From: Pachypanchax playfairii
Lineage: Eukaryota > Chordata > Actinopteri > Cyprinodontiformes > Aplocheilidae
Length of the DNA: 64,000 bases
Reading direction: 5' to 3'
Assembly (NCBI GenBank): GCA_006937955.1
Contig: SSNP01000173.1
Location: 276,248 to 340,247, forward strand
The translations under genes were made by a program, and so were the position numbers. Positions 1 through 12,200 of the stretch are shown here, piece by piece (within the stretch, counting starts at the first letter, position 1; every line of letters starts with the position of its first letter). The notes beneath the pieces were generated by a model. It saw only the letters and a program-made list of their open reading frames with translations, was not told the DNA's origin and did not search any database.

Positions 1-3000
1 GCACACAGCGTTTCCAAGGCAACAGACATATATGCGGATGGCCTCGTTATTTTGGGTTTTTAATGCTTCATGATCCATTAGCATTGAATAAACTGGAAAT
101 GCATGTGTAGTTTTTCACAAATCTTGCCTTATGTCCCTTTAAAGATAATAATAAGTTAATGCATTAATGTTGTTTTTTAATTTACTATTTGCTAGTTTTT
201 TGTTTTTAGACTGTAAACTTTGATAAATCTGCTAAAAAATTTCCATCTCTGTGATCAGAATATTTTTGCTTTTGATCATTTCTTATTTTTTACCCTCATT
301 TAAATGATGTACAGCTTTTTGGTTGTGATAAAGGACAAAAATAGATATTTTTTTTAACTTTGTTTCTGCTCTGGTTATTTTATAGCTTTGAAGCACAAGT
401 CTGAAAATAATAAAGAACAAAATCAAAAACACCAGAGAATACAGAACAACACTGACATTTCCAGAACTTTGAAACGCAGCATCTTTCTAAACTTTTGTTG
501 CGCTTTAGTTTGGTTGTATTTTGCACCTCAGGATCAGAGGAAAAGGTCACTATCCATAAGGATTGTTGGGCCTTTCAAAACATGCTAATTCAATTAAATG
601 AAGGATACTGAAACAAGAATTGGATAATTTAGCTTAAGTTTTAAATATCAAAAACAAGTTATTGATAATATCAATTACAATTTATTGATTATTTTCACAG
701 CATTAGTTTCTTGTGTTGGTTTAAAATATAAACTTAAAGTATTCTGAATATTTTCTTCTTGAGCTTAAAAACAACTGAATTTAATTCTATTAAAATGTTG
801 GAATAAAGTTTGTGTCTGACCAGCAGTAAATTGCCCATGAAATGTCATTTATTTTTCCAGTGAGATAAAAACACAAAATGTCTTCAAGCATTTCTGACAC
901 ATTTCCTTCCACTCGCTGTAAATTGTTCTGTTTTTATTTTTTTAAAACAGCCTTTGTTGGTTTTTAGAAATGAAACACAGCAAGTTATTCAGACACTTAA
1001 AGATTTCTCTGGAGGTCTGTCATCCGAAAATGAAGCAAAATAAGAATGTGAGTCATTAATTAATCAGATAACAATGTGGAGGAAGAGGAAGCTGATGAAG
1101 GTTTTCACTCTGCTATCTCTTGAGACTGAAGGGCCCAAAATTGGCACAAAACCAGCAACAGTGATTTTTACCATGGCGACACTTTACAGTAAAGAGTTCT
1201 TCTTTCCCCTTTTTTCTTTTAAAAATGTCAGTTCTTTTATATTTTTTCTGTCTGTTCTCTCTGTGTTGATGATGTTGGAGTGCTTTACGGCTCCTTGTCA
1301 CAGTCTGGCCCTGCAGGGTGAACGTCGATGAGTCTCAGAACCCCCCGCCTTCATTACTGCAACTGTTCTCTGAGGGAAAAGCCTCTGTAGATTGGACAAA
1401 TGATGATCAGTGACGCACATCCAAATGGAGGAAGGTGGCAGTGAGGAGCAACAGACTGTAACAAACCGAGAGGGAATATTTATCGCTGTGGGTGTTACAG
1501 TACAGACAGGAGAGGAATCTTAATAATCATGAAGAGGAAAAAATCTTTTGGGTGAAAGAACTGGATGGGATGTTGTTGGGGTTCAAAACTTGAAGAGGTG
1601 GTTGATTGATAAAGAGAGATGCAGAAAAGGAGGGCAGCAAGGGAGCAGAGGGGCTTTTGGTCTCTCGGCACGACTGCAGCGCTGCAGGCGAGGAACAAAA
1701 AGCAGGCCGGATGAAGAGTGTATACAACAACATACAGAGAGAAAGACCCTGTGTTGCTCTCAGCAGTACAGCTAATGAGATGACATCAATCACTCAGTGG
1801 AGCACTAAGCCAGCGGGCCATTATCGGCACCTTCAATACACAGAATCTCACAGAAGGTCAACTTCCTTTATAGGTAGAGGAGCTTACTTCGTTTATCTGT
1901 AATTATCATTAAGACCTACAGTGAGGTGAAAAAAATCTGTGTGTTAGAGTATAAAGACATTTTAAATAGAAAACAGCACTATTAAATAGCATATTCTTAT
2001 CATTAAAAGAACGGTAGAATTCAGGTCCAGATGGATTCTCCTGTTAATGAATGTGTCTGTTTTTATCATAGAAAAACTCATCATCAGTTCTGAGTGATGA
2101 GAATTTTTATTTCCCTCTTTCACAGCGACATTAGTCCATATAATAAGACCCTCAATGTTTACTATCATCTTAAAACAAAAAAACTGTCATAGAGGTTAAT
2201 TTGAATGTTTTTTTGGATGAAAATGTGTGTATATGTAACGTTATTTGCAGCAGAAATTAGCGGTATTGCTTGTTTTCTGTAGCCCTTCTGATTTGGCATG
2301 AAGCATTTGTGGTCAGAATTTTATAATTATTTCTACTGGAAAAATTATACGATCCAATACTGACAGTTGTATTAAAATTTACAAGATGGAGTTTTTAAAA
2401 ATTCCAAATATTTTATCCACTTTAGAACTGGACCCACAGTGACATCCTCAACTCATCTGTCCAATCAGAGCTTCTCTCTGTTTCTTAATGTCATTTAAAT
2501 AATTGGTAAGGGTAAGAAATCATGTGATTTTTATAGAAACCTACTTTAATGGTTCCTTAAAGATGTAAGAATTAGCCGGGTGCTAATTAGCACATCTGCT
2601 GTCACCCAACAGGTCTCTAGTGAACAGCAGCCCTGACAGGATCCGGTGTTAAACTGTACCTGCTCAGCTGTGTAAAAACACATGTTTTCACTGTAACATT
2701 AGATTTACTGGGCGACTCCCATTCAGATCAGATCTGCTTTGATACATTAGTCATTCTGAAAGGTGCAAAGAGCGGAGCAGAGTGCTGATTCAGTTTCTTA
2801 TTGAACTGTAAGGTATCAGGTGTTGCAAAGAGAAGGCAGTGACCTTTAAGACTTTAGCATCTTTTCCAACACAAACTGTGGGCAGTAGTCGTCATGTGGA
2901 CAGCTTAGAGTCATTTTTCATTTGTTGAAAGTTTCACCTTCACTGTTATTGTCCCTACAAGGTTGTAATTTATAACCATTCAGGAGAAATGTAATTCTCT

Positions 3001-4117
3001 GTAAAGATACAGAATGACTTTTCAGTTTTTATTTCTCACACTCAGTGTGTGTTTTTCCAGCTGAAATTAATTCTGCAGTTTAATGTATCAATATATAGCA
3101 GTTTGGCTTCGTTTCCTTTAAAACATCTTCAGTTTTCCAAATGTTTCTTGTTAAGCTCACAGTTTATGGTTTTATCTTCTGTTCTCAGAAAATGTTTTTT
3201 TGTTAAGATTCCACCCAAATCTAGTTTTAGAGCAACAGAGCACAAAATCTGCATCCCTCCAAGTCACATAAAAAAGTTGTACTTTTTAAAGACAATTAAC
3301 TGGGATATCTCCTGAAGTAACAAACATTTTAGTTTCTAAAACGTGTTAATTGCTGTAATTACTAATTACTTATTGCTTTTAAGTTCTGGTTTGAATACTA
3401 AGCATAAAAATGCACTTCTGCCTCACTGAAGATTTCTCTCAATAATTTTAACTACATTCACTTTTTACTGAGTCAGCCACCTCATTTACTCGACACCGGG
3501 GGGTAATTTTATGTAGAGGAAGTCTGTGCAATTTTCTTTATGTCACCTGAAAGTATTCGGGGGGGTTGGGGTATAACGTTTTAAAGGAGACTTTTTCTTT
3601 GCTGAAAGGAAAAATTGTTTCGTGTTGTTGCACTTTGATTGTTTTAATTGAACCACCTCCAGCACTGCAGTTGTTCAAAATGGCAAGAGTATAATTTATA
3701 AGGTAATCTTTGTTTTTAACTATAATTATGAAGGTTTCAATTATTACATTTTTTAAAGTTTTTTTTTTGTTTGTTTTTGAAGTTTATTAGAAAACCTCTC
3801 ATGATAAATAAACAACAGTAAGACAGAACCTGGTCAACAAATATATTCCTCTTAATTGCATATTTTCCTTGTGTGATTCCCAGAATTCTTGTGAACTCGA
3901 TAGTCTGATTCTTATTAAACAAATTTTGACAAATTACTTATTTTTGTTGCTGGTTCCGTGATAACAAAATAGCCTTTTGGCCTTTTTTCATTCAGTCTCA
4001 GTGTCTCAGTTTGGCTTTGGGTTTACGCTCATCCTGCAATTAGCATCTGATAGACAATAATGTCGCAGGTAAACATTGTTCATGGCAAAATTGCACTAAA
4101 AAAAGTGATTCATTGAC
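1..4117. other. non-coding, no feature recognised
   Basis: AT-rich sequence with poly(T)/poly(A) runs and only short random frames. No exon with credible splice sites and recognisable peptide was found. By position it is probably upstream kazrin intron. Confidence 0.6.
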
Positions 4118-4863
4118 TTAAACCAACACTAAGTAACTTTTTAACCTTCTTGTAATTGTTTCATAACTTCTGTGATTATATGGCGACTTACAACAAGTTG
4201 AATGACACCTCTGTCACGGCTTGAGGGGGTCTGTATCGCTTTCACTGGCACTAAACAACTTTGAGGAGGATGGTGGGAACCCTGCCACACAAAAAACTAC
4301 GAATGGATAGGCTGCTTTTCGGCATACGTCACTTCCCCTTTCCCCATTCGTCATAAACACAGAACTCGATGTGACCTGTTACGCGCAACTGCAGCTAACA
4401 TGGCAGAAGCCCCGAAAAAATGAAAAGTCTGAGGAGACAAAAAAAAGAAAAAGGGAGAGTAACCGGATAAAAGGACAGTCAAGAATCAACATAGGCCCGG
4501 CTTTCACTCGCTGGCGTGAGCTCAAAGTCGGGGAGTGATTTCCGACTGATGCTGCCGTGGCTCTGTTCCTGCTGGACTAGTAAGTATCTTTCTATTCTCA
4601 AACCAAAATGCTAATGCCAGCTTTCGGAAATTTGCATGGAAGTAATAACTGGCCACCAGGTTGACAGTTCATTCACTCAGCCACTGGAAACCGAAATGTA
4701 ATGTAGTTCAATCCAACTGCTGGCGGACGGGGTATCTGGATTTTACGACGCTACGCTGGTGCTCATGGGAAATGCAGGCTTCATTCACGTAAAATAATAC
4801 CGCTTTTGTCCAGTGGCACCGCCAAAATAAACCTAAACTGAAAGCTCCTAAGTACTGCTTTAA
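4118..4863. mobile_element. TTAA-bounded inverted-repeat element (MITE-like) with fossil exon
   Basis: The ends read TTAAACCAACACTAAGTAAC on the left and, in reverse complement on the right, TTAAAGCAGTACTTAGGAGC. Imperfect inverted repeats thus begin exactly at TTAA on both sides. TTAA targets are typical of piggyBac and Kolobok elements; I cannot choose between them. The 746-bp interior has no transposase but carries a decayed exon-like frame (4425-4577). The ends are related to those of the element at 21249. Confidence 0.65.
4425..4577 (+). pseudogene. fossil exon (RINIG/RWREL motif) inside a TTAA element
   Basis: The frame runs KSEETKKRKRESNRIKGQSR, then INIGPAFTRWRELK, one internal TGA, and TDAAVALFLLD. 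It stops at a TAG followed by TAAGTAT, which looks like a mutated splice donor. The basic stretch before RINIG aligns with the fossil in the 8127 element. I have an unverified recollection of similar RINIG-AF-RW-L...LFLLD peptides in multicopy fish proteins. Function unknown. Confidence 0.5.
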
Positions 4864-4999
4864 CATTTTTTATGTCAACTGGTTCCACATGATGAAATCC
4901 TGTTAACTTGAAAGGAAGAAGTGTAATTTAATAGGATACTTTGACACATAGCCTGTTAGCACTGGGGATTGAACCCCAGTTGTCAGGAGTCGGGAGATT

Positions 5000-5760
5000 T
5001 GTGCCACGGTCTCCTGTTCTGTGTTCTAGTGTTGGGCTTTTGAGTTTTGTTTTAAATAAGTGGTTTGTGTTATTGTGTGTTTTATATCTGGCTTTGAGTT
5101 TAGATTAGATTTAGGTTTAATTATAGTATCATGTCTTTATGTTTAGTCATGGTGTGTTTATTGGTTATCTTTGGATTGGTGTTTTCTCTGTCTTTTGTGC
5201 TGTGTTTTTCATGTTTTAGGATCTGTGTGTCTCTTCTGGTTTTAACAGTTTATGTTCCATATGTGGTCATGTCATTTCCTGTGCTTCACCTTTGTCAATT
5301 AGGTCATTGTCTACACCTATGTCTCGTCTGGGTCCGGCACTATTTAAGGTTGGAGCTGCTGTCAGTTCAGGGCTGGACCTTTAGTCTGCGTTCCTCAGAA
5401 CAGTCATAGAATCATATTCACAGAATTTTTTGTCTATAGTATCGTCACAGTCATTGTTACGTGCACTGCCTGGGGATTTGAATTATTGGTTTTTTCTTCC
5501 TCTGGGTTTTTGGACTCCTACCTGTCTCTCTGTGAGTAGAGACTTTTTGTTCTAGTCCTTTTTGAATTTCTGCATTTTTGTGTTTTGGAACTTTGAACAT
5601 TTTTGGAACTTCGAAGTAATCCCCCTGTCTCCTACAGTGAGCAGTTTATTTGTGTTTGTTTTATTCCCCACCCATGTTTGTGAATAAACTTTTTATTTGA
5701 GCCTTCCACTCTGTGTCTCTCGGCTTTTGAGATCCACTCACCTTGTGATTCAGGACACCA
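5000..5760 (+). mobile_element. LTR-like retroelement relic (solo LTR candidate)
   Basis: T-rich sequence of the style seen in teleost LTRs. A TATA-like CACTATTTAAGG lies near 5339, and AATAAA at 5683-5688 is followed by GT-rich sequence and CTCGGC. No internal retroviral-type genes adjoin it. The ends are not defined and no target duplication was found. Confidence 0.4.
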
Positions 5761-5765
5761 GTCTG

Positions 5766-7807
5766 TCGAATGAGAGGCAAACTCCATCCACACTAGGGTG
5801 TGGCCAACCTTCTACTTTAGTTGTTCCAGACAGCTGAGGTCTCATTAATGCCAACTTTTGGTTAAAAACATCTTGGTGATAAAGATTAAATGAATTGTCT
5901 TCAACACGTTTTTATCATGTAGGAAAAATGTGAGACATAACTACATCAAGTTTACTTAAAAAATGAATTTAAACCAAGAGACACCTATTTTATGTGTTAT
6001 TTGAAAAGAAATTGACTATGTAAAATCAACAACTGCCCTGATTCACTTTTTTGAGTGTACCACATCTGATTTACAATCTGATTTAACCAAGACACCTGTC
6101 GCAGAAGAAATGTAGAAGCTAAGTTCCACTTTAAGCTTGAATCTGTTAAGTTGAGACACACTTTAGTTTAATTTAAATTCTGTTTGAAAACAGCGTGCTG
6201 CCTGATACAGCTGAAGATGTAGCTTCTGGCTGGTACAGGTCACATCCACACATCAATGGCAGGATTGTTTGTCTCAGTTCTATTATTCAGACTTTAACCG
6301 AGCTCCTCTCCTGGTCAGCACTTCCAGCAACAATTACATACTGTGTTAGCTGTTTCACTGTAAGAGTCCCAATCAAAATGTTCCCCTGCTTGTATTATTC
6401 AGCTTGATCAGTGGTGACAGTGTGGGACCCAACTCTCCCCCGGAGTCCTTCAGACTTACATTTTATTCATGTTATGAGGCCTTTTTTTTCCATAAACTCT
6501 GAACTCCTCTTTCGGTTCTGTGGTCTATGGAGTAAAATATAACACCTCTGATTTGGTAAAAAATCCTTTGCCTGTCCTGTTTACATCCTGTCACAGCAGC
6601 TGCAGTGGGTGTTGTCAGACTGGCATGTGCAAAAAAAAATGTTAACCAGTTCCCAGACCGAAAGTGGACAGAGGTCAGCAAAAGGTGTCACGTTTTTAGA
6701 ATGTTCCTAAGTTCATCCAGGCACTCTGCCATTCTCAAGGAATCCATCAACAAATTTCAGGGAAGCCATAAGAAGTTTTAGGATTCTTTTAGTTGTTCTG
6801 ATGTAGAATTTCTTCCAAGCAGATTTTCTTGCTTAATCTTCAGTTTAAAGCTGTCCTCATCAGGCTTTACAAGAGCGGTAAAGCCTTGAGGTCACGCTGG
6901 GGCTCTGCTGTGACCAGCTGTGGCTAAAAGTATCAACCAAACAAGTCATGCATGATGTGTGCATGAGCGTATGAATGAAAGTTTACTGTTACTTCTTAGT
7001 AAAAGAAATGTTTTAACAATTTTGATGACATCACAAAAAAATTATGAGAAGACCTTAATTCATTCATCATTTCTGTGATGACGCAAACTAATCCAGCTAA
7101 ATTTGAACCCTCAGGGCTTTTTGTCCAGATTGAGCTGGATTAAACAGTGTTTTAATGACAGTAGCTTCAGGTTTGCAGACAAATTTATAATGTGGGACAT
7201 AACGGAGATACTTTTTACAGTAATAATGGTTTGATGCCCTTCGTCTATCCTGTGTCCATGTCCAAAAATCTGGCCAACATTTTGCTACTTTCAGTCACTG
7301 CACCTGATTTGCTTTTCATCAAGCTTCAACTCAAGTTGGACACGTCTTCTGTGATTATAAATCGGCCTCAGTGGATGATCATATCAATCAGGACATCGGA
7401 CGTGCTTCATCTCACAGCTCTGTTGTCGTGGTGGTGAAGTTATGAATAACAAACTGTCGCTACTTTCAACCCCCTCATGTGATCGAGCCTAATCACAAGG
7501 TTGAGCACTAAAAGGCTGAAGTGTATTTGGTTGCAGCACTAAATAAACGACTGCATGGACACTTACTGAAGTGTTTGACCAATTATAGATAGTCTCCATT
7601 GTGAAATTTGACAATATTTATCCTTATTTGACATCTTAATATTTTGTAATATCCATACATATAATTATGTTTTTAACTGATGACAGACTGCAAACAGTAG
7701 TTGAACCATAGTAGATAAAAATAGAGTTTTAGATCGTTTTGTTTAGCTGTAATCTGGTGTGAATGGTTTATTTTTTATGGTTGAACAGGAGGTTTCTTGA
7801 TTTTGGT
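5766..7807. other. non-coding, no feature recognised
   Basis: No recognisable exon, repeat family or RNA gene; short frames only. Confidence 0.55.
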
Positions 7808-8045
7808 TAAAAAATCAATCAAAATCAATCAAAAATACTTTATTAATCCCCGAAGGGAAATTCAAGTGTTGTTGGAGCTCAGTTATTCTTCAGGGAGCCA
7901 TAGAGAGTTCTAGCTGTGGACAGGAAGGATCTCCTGTAGCGTTCTGTGCTGCAGCCGATTATGAAGAGTCTTCTGACTGAAGACACTCTGGTGTTGAGTT
8001 ACTGTGTTCTGAAGAGGATGATGAGGGTTTTCCATCATTCATAGT
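7808..8045 (-). mobile_element. LINE 3' fragment (antisense)
   Basis: It contains CTTTATTAATCCCCGAAGGG, the reverse complement of a common teleost non-LTR retrotransposon 3' tail, then about 200 bp matching a second copy at 52053-52330. It is 5'-truncated with no intact reading frame. Confidence 0.7.
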
Positions 8046-8126
8046 AAGACTGTAAATTTGCTGCTGACATGACAAGTTGATATTGAAATGCTAAATGTGG
8101 AAAATTCATGTCAAAATCAGCAGTTA

Positions 8127-8665
8127 TTAAAGCTGGAGTTGGTAATGTTCGAGAGCTAGCAAGATTTAAAAGTAGCAGTTCCTCTAAACCCCTCCCCCTT
8201 CCCACCATGGACTTGCTTCAAGCCGCCCCCCCCCTAAACTTGGAACTCGCGTCTGCCGGCAGAACTCAGCAGGGTACTCAGCTTTACCAAAGTTGACTCT
8301 TGTTTGTCCTCTCGTTTTATCCAGAGCTTTTCTCGTAGCAGCCTTTTCTGCTTCTGACTTTCTTTTTTTTGGCAGTTTAGCGGGGCGAGCCGTGACAAGT
8401 AGCGAGAGGGCGTGATAGAAGGGGTGCAGGCAAGGTATCTGATTGGTTCCTCTCCTCTTCCTGGAAATGACCAATCACCGCCATCCGGTGCGGATGACCG
8501 TGGTTGGTCAGAGTTATTGTAGGCTTGCAAGTCTCAGAGAGGTCTGATTTTTTTTCGCTCCTTTTTATGAATACACAATGCGTTGACTAGTCTCAGTATG
8601 GAAGGACCTTTTCACCCAGTATAAAAAAAAGTGTTTCTGAACAGGATTACCAATTATAACTTTAA
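8127..8665. mobile_element. TTAA-bounded inverted-repeat element (MITE-like) with fossil exon
   Basis: The left end TTAAAGCTGGAGTTGGTAAT and the right end in reverse complement TTAAAGTTATAATTGGTAAT form matching termini at TTAA. Length is 539 bp. The interior is GC-richer than the surroundings and on the minus strand encodes a decayed peptide related to the fossil in the 4118 element. No transposase is present. Confidence 0.65.
8280..8384 (-). pseudogene. fossil exon (KRKSEAEK...RVNFG) inside a TTAA element
   Basis: The minus-strand frame reads PAKLPKKRKSEAEKAATRKA, then LDKTRGQTRVNFGKA, before similarity ends. It aligns with KSEETKKRKRESNRIKGQSR-INIG in the 4118 element: a Lys/Arg/Glu-rich helix ending in a K-GQ-R-[IV]N-[IF]G motif. 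The downstream RWREL...LFLLD part is absent. No function can be assigned. Confidence 0.45.
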
Positions 8666-8929
8666 TATCTGACATCTGTTGCTAAATGTAGTGTTTTAGA
8701 AACTTAATGACAAGCTTCTGCTGCATGTTTTATTGTACCGATCACTCCAAACTCAAATCTAGAAAAACTACATTTGAGCCACATTTTGAACTCAATAGAT
8801 GCCATATAGAAGAATTTTGGATATTTTTTTTTACTCCATTTAAGGCTTTTTATCATAATAAACAGTTGTTTAGTTTGCATTAGACAAATAGTTTAATTAC
8901 TCTAACATACATTGTCCAATCTAGTATAA

Positions 8930-9215
8930 AGAGAGAAATATAAGGTGATATTTCTGACTTTAACAAGACACACTGGACATTAATCACTCCACTCTGTATA
9001 AATAACTCTCTGTTCTCATTGTTCCGCTCTACTGTCACCAGTTCTGATTCCTGCTCTAAGCTTTGTGGTTCCCCTCCTGTTTTCTGTATGTGTTCCTGCT
9101 CTAAGTTCTGTTGGAGTGTTAGTTTTTGCTGCTACCTTTAGTTTCTTTAATAAAGTTTTATTTTTAACTCAATTCATTACGCTGCCTCAGTGCCTGGATT
9201 TTTGGTCCTAAACGG
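8930..9215 (+). mobile_element. LTR-like relic
   Basis: TGTATAAATAACTC (TATA-like) near 8994 is followed by CT-rich sequence and AATAAAG at 9149-9154, the same order of signals as in the 5.0-5.8 kb relic but shorter. No coding part is visible. Confidence 0.35.
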
Positions 9216-12200
9216 TAAAACTAAATATAAAATGATCCCATAATAGATGAGCAATAATCCTTCATATATTCTACAGTGCTTTTATTCTCAACATTTTACA
9301 ACCATTTTCAGCCACTGATTAATAAACTGTTGAAGGAGTGAGAATCAATTTGGGGTTTTATTCTTACTCTAAACCAGAGTATCAGCCATCTTATGACAGT
9401 CCGTTAAATGTATCAGTGCAACTAATTTAATACCATAATTAAACTTTATATCATCACATAAATACTAAGATCTACAAAAGAACAAAAATACAACTTCAGA
9501 CAGCAAAGAGATTATATCAAATTATTGAAGCAATTGTGTATAATCACTTAGATTATTCATGTAATCCCATCAAGAATGCTCGTCACCAGTTTGGGACTTC
9601 CTCTCTTTCATACGTTGCATTCAAATAAGTCTTTTTTGATTTTAGACTGAAAGATTGCAATAAATGTGCAGATTTGTCAACAGAAAGTTCTCCTCCTGCA
9701 GCATTTAATTATTCTTGCTGATGAAACAAAACTTGTCCCTGTAGACTTTTTATTTTGCTCGTTTTTCCTCAGGGAAGATGTCTGTTGTGCTCGTACTGGC
9801 AACACAACATCCAGAAGCCACCGCAGCCTTGGAGAAGCTTTTCAACCTTGTGCTTTTATGATGCTGGGAGTGTCCATTCACTCTGTGGCCACTTATTTTA
9901 AACCCAGATTAATAGATCATTAGTTTTCAACAGTGCAAAAATGTTAAAAGAAATGCATTTTGATGCATGTCGGAATTAAACGATCGAACTGTGACAGCTT
10001 GTGTTTTTTTTTATTTCAGTCTCAAGGAAATATTTGAGTTGTTTTTTTTAAATAAAGACTGCTTTGAATACTAAATGTGTTATATAATAGTATAGTAATA
10101 ATTTGTTGCGTTCAATACATGGCTGTCCGATTAAGAGATTTCTTTTTACCGTGTCGCTTCTGTCAGTGTAAAAAGCTGTTAATGATACCCCACAGTGGAG
10201 ATGCACAGTGCTGTGGGAGTGTCTTGTCAGTGTTTCGTACTGGGATTTGGTTGTGCTTCGTGTATCTGTGCCTGATAATAACAGGAGGGACCTGTAAGCA
10301 CTGAGGTCAGGGATGAGCAGTCTCCCTTCTGAAATATTTGAACAATTTATATCTCAAATGAGCTCAGCTCTGTTACATAACGGGGCAGAAGGTTCTGCCT
10401 CAAAGGTCAGAAACCCCAAAAGGCTTAACATCATTTAGCTTTGTTAATTTATTCACTGTTTGCGTGTCTGTGAAATTACATTTAAATAGCACTTCGAATT
10501 CCTCTCACATCTTCTTGCTTTAGCTTAATAGCTTGAGGGGAAGTAATTGAATTTTGAACACTGGTTATTGTCATGCCAGTAGGAAATAATTATTATGCAG
10601 AACAGAAAATAGTTGCATTATTCAGGACTTTATGTTCTGGGATTAGGAAGCAATTTTATAAACATCTCAACCTAATCATTTCACGTTTTAATTTTGCCTC
10701 AATGCATTTGAAGATTACACTAACAAGACTTCTAATCTGTAAAGTTTATGCACAAATAAACACGTTTCCGTCGGCGTCAGTCGGATCGTATCGGTCAGCG
10801 TCTCTCAGATTAACCCTCTCTTGCACACCCTTGGTGTAGATTATTGTTCAACATGTGCTGACATGTTTGTGTCAGTTACTCACAATGATGTCATGACATG
10901 TAACAGTGTGACTGTAGTTCGGGTAATTGTGTTTTTCCTCTATCTTTTCTCTGGGTTATAAAGTGATACAGAAGCTCTGGTTGCGTGAGGAAGTGTCTGC
11001 TGGCGTGATTAAAGGTTTGCTGAGGGTGGACAGAAACAAGCTGTCTGGTTGAGTCCCTCCTCCTGCTTCTCTCTTCATGTCCCACACATGTCATCTGTAT
11101 CCCTCTGGTGACTGATAACTAAATGTTTCAGACTTCCAACCAAAAGCTCGAGGGTGTTTTTACACACATAAGACTTCTGCATCTTCTCATTATAAACTAC
11201 TCCTTGTTTTCCCTCCATGATGCTGCTGCCAAGATTTTGTTTGTCCCCTGACATTTACACAAACATCTCTTCTTTTTTTATTAAAAAACACTCACATTTT
11301 TTTTATAACAGTAATATTTACCAGCCTTCTGGCAGAGATGTGTGGTTTTCTCCAACATGGCACAGGAGGAATGCATGATTTAGACGTTTGGATATTTAAA
11401 AATTGTATTTGGAGTTAGTGGGCAAATAAATAACCAATCATCTACTTTCTGTGCAGTCTTTTACATAAACAGTCCTAAAGTCAGGCAGATCTGGATCTAG
11501 ATCTTCTGCTTGCATTTCTTGCCAGCAATGGTTTTCTTTTCCACTGTGCAGAAGTCTTGTGTCAATTCTCTTTACTTCATATTTAGTTTCATACTTTTTC
11601 TGTAGTATTCTATTCCTTTATATTGATTTAGGTATTTTATTTTCATTTACTAGTTTCTATAGTTACTTAACTGTGACACATGAGTCATTAAGACATTAAA
11701 AAGCTTTTTAACTCAAGGGATTAAACAGTCTCGAGTGATTTGTTATCTGCATGACTTTCATGTCTTACAAATAAAAAACTTGTTTAAGCTCACAAAAAAC
11801 CCAGAGAGCCAATGATGACAAACACATTTTAAAAATTAGGAGAAAGTTTGATTTTTTAAAAGCAAACATTAGGGATAGTTAAAAATCTTCACTCGATACT
11901 ATAGTTGTGAATAAAAGTTTGATGATTTATTCTACAAGTCACTGGTTAAAACCTGAAACACACTTTTAAAATGTTCTTTGGTTGTAACAAGTTGTTCCTT
12001 TTAAACAGAACAACGTACATTTCATGTTTTGTGTTGTGCATCTTTACTTGGAGCCATTATGTTGAAAATCTCTCTCCACGGGTGAAGAGCTTATTTCCAT
12101 AAAACCAATCTAAATGTTTTACATACCAGATTTGATGCACTTACATTTTATGTGCAAACAGGGAACACTGCAGTCATTTACCAAAAACTAGTTTATAAAA

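Noticed and set aside
5131..5409. 92-codon hydrophobic frame
   Set aside because: Low-complexity T-rich translation inside the LTR-like relic; not a membrane protein gene.
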